A stretch of DNA of 5,517 bases from contig JAEOUK010000293.1 of assembly GCA_016839385.1 (NCBI GenBank), positions 1 to 5,517 of the forward strand. The letters are read 5' to 3'. Below, one piece after another: positions 1-5,404 of the stretch. The stretch is from Promethearchaeota archaeon. GTDB lineage: Archaea; Asgardarchaeota; Lokiarchaeia; Sigynarchaeales; MK-D1. The position numbers and the translations under genes were made by a program. The notes under the pieces are model-generated. The model searched no databases, was not told where the DNA came from, and saw only the letters and a list, made by a program, of their open reading frames with translations. Position 1 is the stretch's first letter. Each line of letters starts with the position of its first letter.

Positions 1-591
1 AAAAGGCTCGTTACCTAAAAATGGTAATGAATAGCGACTCCTAATATATGGGGTTATACATAAGGTAATTATTCCCAAAACAACATAAATCGCAAAATTT
101 CTTTTGTATTTCATATACCCATTTTTTAATGATAAAAAGAAGTGAATTGTGCTAATAATAATCATACATAATCCAATCGCCATCAAAGTTTCAAAATGCA
201 GGATTCGTGTCAAATATAAAGGTGAAATCTTTTGATTTTCAATCGAAATTGGAATAAATGCATTATGACCAAACAAGCTTTCTGTCAATAATCCTGCAAT
301 ATAAGTTGTTGAACCACTAATTAATTGCTTTTTCCACACTCGAGTCGGTTTCTCTCCAGATTTTAAATTGTATTGCATTGAAGCAGTATTAACGACTGCA
401 CTTATCATAAGAAAAAATGATCTGAATGATGCAAGTATTAAAAATAAAAATCCAAATAATAGAATGCTCCAATGTAGCTCTTCTAAATTTTGTTGCATGC
501 TTTTATCCAATAAGTGAGTAATTACATGAAATCCGACCATGCACATTAATGATAATCCTCGTAGAAAATCTAGAGTGATGATTCTTTTCAT
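1..591 (-). CDS. Partial HGSNAT/DUF1624-type integral membrane acyltransferase (N-terminal part)
   Basis: The minus-strand frame stays open from an ATG at 591 to the window edge, giving 197 residues without a stop; the C-terminus lies outside. The N-terminus reads MKRIITLDFLRGLSLMCMVG followed by FH. This is the signature of the heparan-alpha-glucosaminide N-acetyltransferase (DUF1624) and related acyltransferase-3/DUF418 membrane families: basic start, LDxLRG, then a first membrane helix ending in a histidine. Hydrophobic segments lie at about residues 12-28, 42-66, 90-107, 131-155 and 166-183, so at least four or five membrane helices are expected. Family members move acyl groups onto sugars or other polar substrates across the membrane; the substrate here cannot be read. 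The ATG is preferred because GTGA at 600-597 could serve as its Shine-Dalgarno. That same GTG (600) is the only other plausible start, since an in-frame TAG follows shortly upstream. The gene is divergent from the tRNA. Family assignment is moderately sure; the exact subfamily is not. Confidence 0.72.
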   Translation of the reverse strand, partial: MKRIITLDFLRGLSLMCMVGFHVITHLLDKSMQQNLEELHWSILLFGFLFLILASFRSFFLMISAVVNTASMQYNLKSGEKPTRVWKKQLISGSTTYIAGLLTESLFGHNAFIPISIENQKISPLYLTRILHFETLMAIGLCMIIISTIHFFLSLKNGYMKYKRNFAIYVVLGIITLCITPYIRSRYSLPFLGNEPF

Positions 592-621
592 TGTACTCAC
601 ACTAACAATTAACTAAAAGAA

Positions 622-637
622 AATTGAATTATCAATT
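622..637. repeat. Small inverted repeat upstream of the leftward gene
   Basis: AATTGA and TCAATT form perfect 6-bp arms around a 4-base spacer (ATTA). The centre lies about 38 bases upstream of the ATG of the leftward membrane-protein gene, at a distance suited to a promoter or operator. In such AT-rich DNA short palindromes arise easily by chance, so a regulatory role is only a possibility. A TATA-like TTTTAGTT read on the minus strand (618-611) lies between it and the gene. Confidence 0.25.
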
Positions 638-693
638 AATACCACACGCTTCCAAAAAGATTATTAGTTTGGGGATATTGTGTTTTCATACGC

Positions 694-707
694 AATTATA
701 TATATTT
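694..707 (+). promoter_or_regulatory. TATA box (box A) of the tRNA-Thr gene
   Basis: An uninterrupted TATA-rich run, AATTATATATATTT, is centred about 24-25 bases before the first tRNA base at 725. That is the usual distance from archaeal box A to the transcription start, so transcription should begin at or very near the mature tRNA 5' end. It is the clearest archaeal-style promoter in the window. Confidence 0.65.
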
Positions 708-724
708 AGACTAGTAGAGTTCAT

Positions 725-800
725 GCTTCCGTGGCTTAGTGGCTATAGCAGCTGACTTGTAATCAGCAGGTCGAGGGTTCAAATCCCTCCGGGAGCTCCA
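725..800 (+). tRNA. tRNA-Thr (anticodon UGU)
   Basis: This 76-base sequence folds as a complete cloverleaf. The acceptor stem GCTTCCG (725-731) pairs with CGGGAGC (790-796) with one G-U pair. The D stem is GCT/AGC (734-736, 747-749) with GG at 741-742 in the loop. The anticodon stem GCTGA/TCAGC (751-755, 763-767) closes the loop CTTGTAA, placing anticodon TGT at 758-760. The T arm is GAGGG-TTCAAAT-CCCTC (773-789). It reads ACA threonine codons, and ACG/ACU by wobble depending on modification. Discriminator T797 (U73) is the base usual for archaeal tRNA-Thr; bacterial tRNA-Thr normally has A73. The CCA end is encoded (798-800). No intron is present at the canonical 37/38 position. No copy of its 3' end recurs in the window, so nothing suggests use as an integration site here. 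Confidence 0.96.
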
Positions 801-801
801 T

Positions 802-811
802 TACTCCTTTT
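802..811 (+). terminator. Oligo-T tract after the tRNA, first copy of a 10-base direct repeat
   Basis: TACTCCTTTT follows the tRNA CCA end directly and ends in four T residues (808-811). Short T runs in the non-template strand can terminate archaeal transcription, so this is the best candidate tRNA terminator, though a weak one. The same ten bases recur at 861-870, 59 bases downstream. Confidence 0.35.
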
Positions 812-840
812 CACTCTATTGAGCATAAAAATTTAGATCA

Positions 841-850
841 TTATATTTTT
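841..850 (+). promoter_or_regulatory. Candidate TATA box for the helicase-nuclease gene
   Basis: TTATATTTTT is the best TATA-like element between the tRNA and the GTG start at 902. Transcription from it would start near 867-875 and leave a leader of about 30 bases that contains the palindrome at 874-894. No Shine-Dalgarno precedes the GTG. A leaderless transcript from AAATAAAA (875-882) is therefore a competing possibility. Confidence 0.4.
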
Positions 851-860
851 AGAATCCTTC

Positions 861-870
861 TACTCCTTTT
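861..870 (+). repeat. Second copy of direct repeat TACTCCTTTT
   Basis: This is identical to 802-811, and both copies end in TTTT. It may be a back-up oligo-T terminator for tRNA read-through or simply low-complexity sequence. It lies close to the predicted start site of the helicase transcript. Confidence 0.3.
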
Positions 871-873
871 AAC

Positions 874-894
874 CAAATAAAAAGCTTTTATTTG
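874..894. promoter_or_regulatory. Perfect 9-bp-arm inverted repeat before the helicase start
   Basis: CAAATAAAA (874-882) and TTTTATTTG (886-894) are exact reverse complements around the 3-base spacer AGC. The second arm ends seven bases before the GTG start at 902. In DNA form it could be an operator for a dimeric regulator overlapping the transcription start. In RNA form it could make a weak A-U hairpin that affects initiation at the adjacent start codon. The left arm also contains a TATA-like stretch, so a bound regulator could block TBP. The perfect symmetry is seen; the function is inferred. Confidence 0.4.
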
Positions 895-901
895 TACGAG
901 T

Positions 902-3301
902 GTGGATAAATTGAAGATCGATAATGATAAAAAGGAGATAAAAATCTCAATACGGGAATTAATTTACCCCGATTCTGATACTCAAGGTAGTTCCAGTCTT
1001 CCTTTTTACCTTCGAACGAATTTAGGTACTGAAATCCATACGAATTATCAGAATTCCACAAAAATTGAAAAGAAACATACGCGTACTAACGTTAAATCAG
1101 AGTACAGAGTTAAATTGAAAAAACAAGTTGGAAATTGGGTTTTTATAATTACCGGGAGAACTGATCTGGTGCAAATTACCAATAATAGAATTACTGTTGA
1201 AGAAATAAAATCCGTAAATTCTCTAGCAACTTTTAATTTAGACTCTGAAAGTGGCAGATTGTATACGTTGCAATTACTATTTTATGCTCAATATTTCAAA
1301 GAAACCTATCCTGATAAAGATATTAGGTGCAAATTAATAATTATCGACATTTTTACTGATGAGAAAAAAATTTTCTCTATTGAATATAATCCCTATAGCA
1401 CTTTTTTAGAAGAACTATGTGAGCTAATTCTTCAGCAAATTCTTACAAATACAAAACAATTGAAAATAAAAAAACAACGCGCAGACTCCATTCAATTTCC
1501 CTACGAGAATTTTCGCCCACATCAAGATGAAATCGTCCAAAAAACTACAACTATTCTAGAAGAAAAAAAAAGATTGTTATTGCTAGCTCCTTCGGGATTA
1601 GGAAAAACGATAGGAACTTTATATCCAGCGTTGAAATATGCAATTGGTCATGGTAAACGAGTTTTTGTAGTTACTTCAAAAACCACCCAACAAAAAATGT
1701 ATGAAGATACATTGCGTTTACTTGTCAGGAAGAAAGCAGAATTCAATGCAATAATTTTAACTGCTAAGGAAAAAATGTGCAATAATCATGTATATTCTTG
1801 CGATCCCATGTTCTGTAAATATGCTCAACAATATCCTGCGAATTATGAACTATTAATAAAATCTATGTTGAAAACTAATGTATTGAATTCTCGCTATATA
1901 CGAAAAAAAGCAAAAGAGAATGATATATGTCCTTTTGAACTAGCATTAGACTGTTCATTATATTGTGATATCATTGTTGGCGATTATAACTACGTATTTA
2001 GCCCTCTAATAAAGTTACAGAGATATTTTTTAGGTAAATATAAAGAGTGGATATGTCTTATAGATGAATCGCATAATCTGCCCGATCGTGCCAGGGATTA
2101 TTATTCTCCTGAGTTCTCCCAAGATATAATTCTTGAATGCATTAATTTCATACAAGAACAATCAATTAAAACGACATTTAAGAAAAAAATTATTGAGAAA
2201 CTTTTGGAATTAGATAATTATATTGAAAAATTAATGATATCATTGAATAATCCGGAAACTCGAGTCGTTAGTATTCAATTTGATGGAGGATTTTTTGCTT
2301 CTATACTTGAGGAGTTGGAAAATTTAGTAATTGCTTATGTTGGGAATTTTTTCACTTTACATGGAAATGAACCGATGATGAGAGATCCGTTCATAATATT
2401 TGTAAAACGACTACATTTTTTCAACCAATTATTAGAACAATCCCATCTAGAAGAATTTGAGCAATTAATATATCCAAAAGAGAAAAAAATCAAGATTTTC
2501 TGCAAGTCAGCAGCAAAATTTTTGAAAAAGCAAATGAAGGGATTTCATAGCGTAATAGCTCAATCTGCTACTCTTCATCCAATCGGATATTATCGAGAAA
2601 TGCTGGGATTTCCTGAAGATGCTGAAATATTACAATATACTTGCCCATTCCCATTGGAAAATAGATTGTATATTGATTATCCCTATGTATCGACACGTTA
2701 TCACGATAGGGATTCTACTTATTCCAATATTGCGAGGTTCATTCATGACGCAATTAAAATTGAGTCGGGTAATTATTTAGTATTTTTTCCTAGTTTTTCG
2801 TATCTTCATAATGTACATAGTGAGCTGATGAAACTTCCTCTCACCAATCAACTCATCGTTCAAGATCGACGAATGACAGAAAAATCGCGAAAAATAATAC
2901 TTGAAAAATTGGAATCAGGGGTTGTTCCCTATCTACTTTTAGGTGTGCATGGGGGAATTTTTTCTGAAGGAGTTAGTTTTGATGGAAACATGGCAATCGG
3001 TGCGTTTATTGTCAGTCCAGGACTACCTCAATACTGCTATGAACAAGAGTTAATGAAAAATTACTACCAAAAACAATATTTCAAAGGTTTTGAATTTGCA
3101 TATCGCAATCCTGGTATAACTCGTGTTATTCAAGCAGCAGGTCGAGTTTTTAGATCTGAAACAGATAGAGGCTTTATTGCTTTGATCGGGCAAAGATTTC
3201 ACACAGAATATTATCGAAGTGTATTTCCTAAAGATTGGAACGTACAGACTCCTCAGGATTATTCCTTATGTTTAAAAGATTTTTGGAATGCAAAATCTTA
3301 G
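902..3301 (+). CDS. RecB/Cas4-like nuclease fused to XPD/DinG-type Fe-S DNA helicase
   Basis: A 799-residue protein predicted to unwind and cut DNA. Residues about 12-165 form a PD-(D/E)XK nuclease of the RecB/Cas4 kind: H46 in GTEIH, D88 in GRTD, E101 and K103 in VEEIK, and Q124-x3-Y128. All core residues are present. From about 200 an SF2 XPD/Rad3-family helicase follows: FRPHQ (204-208), Walker A APSGLGKT (229-236), four Fe-S cysteines C293, C300, C305 and C343 (the last in CPFE), the box DESH (388-391; DEAH is usual), SATL (555-558), GIFSEGVSF (685-693) and motif VI QAAGRVFR (744-751). Archaeal XPD normally lacks the nuclease. This architecture matches bacterial Rad3-related helicases, which suggests lateral transfer. 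GTG 902 is chosen because an in-frame TAA lies at 878-880 and no in-frame ATG occurs for some 265 codons; TTG at codon 4 is an alternative. No frameshift is seen. Likely role: DNA repair, replication-fork processing or defence. Confidence 0.9.
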   Translation: MDKLKIDNDKKEIKISIRELIYPDSDTQGSSSLPFYLRTNLGTEIHTNYQNSTKIEKKHTRTNVKSEYRVKLKKQVGNWVFIITGRTDLVQITNNRITVEEIKSVNSLATFNLDSESGRLYTLQLLFYAQYFKETYPDKDIRCKLIIIDIFTDEKKIFSIEYNPYSTFLEELCELILQQILTNTKQLKIKKQRADSIQFPYENFRPHQDEIVQKTTTILEEKKRLLLLAPSGLGKTIGTLYPALKYAIGHGKRVFVVTSKTTQQKMYEDTLRLLVRKKAEFNAIILTAKEKMCNNHVYSCDPMFCKYAQQYPANYELLIKSMLKTNVLNSRYIRKKAKENDICPFELALDCSLYCDIIVGDYNYVFSPLIKLQRYFLGKYKEWICLIDESHNLPDRARDYYSPEFSQDIILECINFIQEQSIKTTFKKKIIEKLLELDNYIEKLMISLNNPETRVVSIQFDGGFFASILEELENLVIAYVGNFFTLHGNEPMMRDPFIIFVKRLHFFNQLLEQSHLEEFEQLIYPKEKKIKIFCKSAAKFLKKQMKGFHSVIAQSATLHPIGYYREMLGFPEDAEILQYTCPFPLENRLYIDYPYVSTRYHDRDSTYSNIARFIHDAIKIESGNYLVFFPSFSYLHNVHSELMKLPLTNQLIVQDRRMTEKSRKIILEKLESGVVPYLLLGVHGGIFSEGVSFDGNMAIGAFIVSPGLPQYCYEQELMKNYYQKQYFKGFEFAYRNPGITRVIQAAGRVFRSETDRGFIALIGQRFHTEYYRSVFPKDWNVQTPQDYSLCLKDFWNAKS

Positions 3302-3307
3302 GTACAC

Positions 3308-3315
3308 TTTAAAAA
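3308..3315 (+). promoter_or_regulatory. Candidate box A giving a leaderless phosphodiesterase transcript
   Basis: TTTAAAAA lies in the 36-base gap after the helicase stop, with its centre about 26 bases before the ATG at 3338. That spacing would place the transcription start on or beside the start codon. No Shine-Dalgarno precedes this ATG (the bases before it are CCAACCCTCATAT), which agrees with leaderless expression. Co-transcription with the helicase remains possible. Confidence 0.4.
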
Positions 3316-3337
3316 CAGAACATTCCAACCCTCATAT

Positions 3338-4876
3338 ATGGGCAAACATGCAAAACATATAATTTTATTAATTGCAGATGACGTTAGCGGTAGATTGTTC
3401 AGGAAATTATATGACGAGGAAAAATTACCAAATTTAAAAAATTTGGGAGAATCTGGAATCGTTACGGACAAATGCGTAACCACTTTTCCATCAATTACTT
3501 TACCTACTCAACCCAATATTATGACAGGAGCTTATAGTGGATACTATCCAAAATCTGGAGGTGGCATTCCTGTTTATCATTGGTTCGATAGAGAGGTAAA
3601 TCCTCCTCAATTTCGATTTTATACATCCCTTCATGCATTACAACAAACTCATCAAATTGAAGATAAGGTAAAAACATTATTTGAACAAGTTGGAGATGGA
3701 AATACGATCTCCTTAGTCCAGTATTGTGCTAGAGGAGCTTCGAAAATTTTTCCTCCTAACAAATTTGTTGCGACTCTTTTTTTCATTCCCTTTATTCTAT
3801 TCTCGAAAAAACCAGAAAACTCCCATAAACTCGTTACAAAATTACTTATTGATAGTTATAGGCATCCGAGACGTTATTTCAGAAATAAAAACAAACCTCT
3901 AGCAACAACTGCATTGTATTTTGTAACAGATTCTCTGATGCATGATTATGGATTTGATTCCAAACGTTACATTAAATCAGTGATCGATTTAGATGCTGAA
4001 GTGGGTAAACTAATTACTGCTCTAAAATCATTAGGCATATATGAGGATACTGTTATTGCTTTCACAAGCGATCATGGAAATTATAAAGCGAATCAAGCTA
4101 AGGATTTAGCAGCATTTTTCGAAAGAAAAGGACTAGTACCGTTTAGTATGAAGACTAGAAAAGGAGATTTTGATTGCGCATTTGGTTCTGTGGGGTTTTT
4201 TAACTTTCCAGGTACAAATAAATCTTGGAAAATTCATCCTACATTGGATGAAATGATGCATTTTAAGCCTACAAACAATGATTCTGAAATAAATTTACTG
4301 GACATGATGTTTGAAATTGATGGCGTTAAGTTTGTTTATTATCGTGCGGAAGGTAACAAGCCAGATAAAGGAACTATTGAAATTAGAATGAAAGATGATA
4401 AAGGAGAAATACATTATGCAAATATTGACTATGAGGGAGAAAAAACTAAATATACTTTTAAGGACCTTGATGTATATGAATATTCTTTAGATGAAAAAGC
4501 AGCCCAAGTCGTAGATGGAAATTTCCACACAATTGAAGAGTGGTTAGAACACACATATCATCTAGACTTTCCAATGATGCCAGATCAACTGGTAAGATAC
4601 TTCATTAATCCTCGATCTTGTGACATTATGGTGTCTACGGTTGGTTCTATATGTTATAATTATGAACATGGGAAAACTGCAAATGATCATGTTTATGCCC
4701 ATGATATTGGACTACGGGAATCCATGTATGTTCCCCTTGTAATTGGAGGTGGAAAAGACATCATTCAACCCAAAATTCTTGAATACTGTAAAACTACGGA
4801 TATTGTTCCGACTTTAGTTAAACTACTTGGTAAAGAACCTCATTTTAGCGTAAAAGGCACAAGCCTGGTTGATTAA
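3338..4876 (+). CDS. Type I phosphodiesterase/nucleotide pyrophosphatase, alkaline phosphatase superfamily
   Basis: A 512-residue metal-dependent hydrolase with the two-metal site of the alkaline phosphatase superfamily, closest in pattern to nucleotide pyrophosphatase/phosphodiesterases (PF01663-like). The N-terminal strand IILLIADD supplies D14 or D15. FPSITLPT (50-57) supplies the likely nucleophile T54. TDSLMHDYG (197-205) supplies D198 and H202. TSDHG (243-247) supplies D245 and H246. A late EHG (H444), followed by MYVPLVIGGG, gives the last metal ligand; H451 or H455 are alternatives. Residues about 280-430 form a long insertion, probably a cap that sets substrate choice. There is no signal peptide, so the protein is probably cytoplasmic, although residues 143-156 are strongly hydrophobic. 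It likely hydrolyses a phosphate diester or nucleotide/sugar-nucleotide; the substrate is unknown. The ATG at 3338 fits the family's start just before the first strand. It lies 36 bases after the helicase-nuclease and ends before a T-rich terminator. A PglZ protein was considered and judged less likely. Confidence 0.85.
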   Translation: MGKHAKHIILLIADDVSGRLFRKLYDEEKLPNLKNLGESGIVTDKCVTTFPSITLPTQPNIMTGAYSGYYPKSGGGIPVYHWFDREVNPPQFRFYTSLHALQQTHQIEDKVKTLFEQVGDGNTISLVQYCARGASKIFPPNKFVATLFFIPFILFSKKPENSHKLVTKLLIDSYRHPRRYFRNKNKPLATTALYFVTDSLMHDYGFDSKRYIKSVIDLDAEVGKLITALKSLGIYEDTVIAFTSDHGNYKANQAKDLAAFFERKGLVPFSMKTRKGDFDCAFGSVGFFNFPGTNKSWKIHPTLDEMMHFKPTNNDSEINLLDMMFEIDGVKFVYYRAEGNKPDKGTIEIRMKDDKGEIHYANIDYEGEKTKYTFKDLDVYEYSLDEKAAQVVDGNFHTIEEWLEHTYHLDFPMMPDQLVRYFINPRSCDIMVSTVGSICYNYEHGKTANDHVYAHDIGLRESMYVPLVIGGGKDIIQPKILEYCKTTDIVPTLVKLLGKEPHFSVKGTSLVD

Positions 4877-4879
4877 AGA

Positions 4880-4900
4880 TTTTTTTCATTTTTTTCATTT
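4880..4900 (+). terminator. Double poly-T terminator after the phosphodiesterase gene
   Basis: Two adjacent copies of TTTTTTTCA (4880-4888 and 4889-4897), each with seven T residues, begin three bases after the TAA stop. They are followed by a further TTTCA. Runs of this kind without a GC-rich hairpin are typical intrinsic terminators in archaea. It separates the left-hand genes from the fwd operon. Confidence 0.65.
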
Positions 4901-4918
4901 CATCACATGTTTTCTGGA

Positions 4919-4935
4919 TTCCAAAAAAACTGGAA
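4919..4935. repeat. Short hairpin-forming inverted repeat before the fwd promoter
   Basis: TTCCA (4919-4923) and TGGAA (4931-4935) are perfect complements around a 7-base A-rich loop. It lies between the poly-T terminator and the box A of fwdD. It could be an operator half-site pair upstream of the promoter or chance; the arms are only five bases long. Confidence 0.25.
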
Positions 4936-4941
4936 ATAGAG

Positions 4942-4949
4942 TTTTAAAT
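4942..4949 (+). promoter_or_regulatory. Box A promoter of the fwd operon
   Basis: TTTTAAAT is preceded by a purine-rich stretch (GGAAATAGAG, 4932-4941) in the place of the TFB-recognition element. Transcription would start near 4970-4973, giving a leader of about 20 bases that carries the ribosome binding site of fwdD. It stands directly downstream of a terminator, as expected for an independent operon. Confidence 0.5.
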
Positions 4950-4992
4950 TCACGCACACTTGATTTAGAATTGTAAGGACAAGTGATTGCAA

Positions 4993-5403
4993 GTGTCAAA
5001 AATCAAACTGAATCTAACTAGTGGAGCTACTGTTGATCAAGGTGTGGTTATAAAAGGTGGAGGAAAAGCATTACCTATTTATACACGGAATGCGGGAATT
5101 ATCTTCCTAGATCCATCAGATTTAAAAAAACTCGACTTATATCCTATGTCTGTTGTGAAAGTATCAAATACACTAAATGAAGTTCTGGTATATGCTCAAA
5201 TTTCTCCTGATGCTCCTCACCCCGGAATAGCTTTTATGCCAAGGGGCCCATGGGTAAACACTCTTATCATTCCAAAAACATATAGTTCAGGCGCACCCAT
5301 GTATAAGAATACTGAAGTAACAATTGAACCGGTGACAACCAACGAAAAACCTCTGAATATGCCTGAATTAATGAAAAAATACTATCTTGAGAAGGTGAAG
5401 TGA
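4993..5403 (+). CDS. fwdD: Formylmethanofuran dehydrogenase subunit D (molybdopterin dinucleotide-binding)
   Basis: A 136-residue protein spanning a single molybdopterin-dinucleotide-binding domain, the usual size of FwdD/FmdD. Family features are an N-terminal strand and TSGATVDQG (9-17), the domain core RNAGIIFLDPSDL (32-44), and MPRGPWVNTLI (82-92), equivalent to the GPxxN loop of FwdD that contacts the cofactor. YSSGAPMYKNTEVTIEP (97-113) closes the domain. FwdD covers the tungsto- or molybdopterin cofactor held by FwdB in the complex that reduces CO2 to formylmethanofuran. It sits one base before fwdB, the usual fwd order. The start is uncertain: GTG 4993 is chosen because AGTGAT (4982-4987) lies five bases before it and resembles the GGTGAT Shine-Dalgarno. 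TTG 4987, with AAGGA upstream, would add two residues (M and Q). Homologues in the formate dehydrogenase family carry this domain fused, but the separate form next to fwdB argues for FwdD. Confidence 0.93.
   Translation: MSKIKLNLTSGATVDQGVVIKGGGKALPIYTRNAGIIFLDPSDLKKLDLYPMSVVKVSNTLNEVLVYAQISPDAPHPGIAFMPRGPWVNTLIIPKTYSSGAPMYKNTEVTIEPVTTNEKPLNMPELMKKYYLEKVK
5394..5398 (+). promoter_or_regulatory. Shine-Dalgarno GGTGA of fwdB
   Basis: GGTGA lies inside the last codons of fwdD, six bases before TTG 5405. It matches the archaeal 16S rRNA 3' end (anti-SD complement GGAGGTGAT) and settles the otherwise unusual TTG start of fwdB. It also shows that this organism uses Shine-Dalgarno initiation inside operons. 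Confidence 0.7.
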
Positions 5404-5404
5404 C

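Noticed and set aside
622..707. Possible small RNA or riboswitch between the membrane-protein gene and the tRNA
   Set aside because: The region is only about 130 bases, very A/T-rich, with no GC-containing helices beyond a 6-bp palindrome. Promoter elements account for it.
776..800. tRNA 3' end as an attachment site (attB/attL)
   Set aside because: No second copy of the GGTTCAAATCCC...CTCCA end and no integrase gene appears anywhere in the window.
1778..1930. Zinc finger from the clustered cysteines of the helicase
   Set aside because: The spacing (KEKxC, C, C, then CPFE) and position between Walker A and the DESH box are those of the XPD-family Fe-S domain.
3298..3483. 61-residue minus-strand open frame
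   Set aside because: It lies opposite the start of the phosphodiesterase gene, whose family motifs confirm the plus-strand frame. It has no recognisable domain or ribosome binding site and is a shadow frame.
902..4876. A BREX/DISARM-like or type IV CRISPR (Csf4/DinG) defence cassette built from the helicase and the phosphatase-fold protein
   Set aside because: The phosphatase-fold protein keeps the nucleotide-pyrophosphatase nucleophile pattern rather than looking like PglZ. No methyltransferase, BrxC, Csf effector subunits or CRISPR repeats are in the window. It remains open only if neighbours outside say so.
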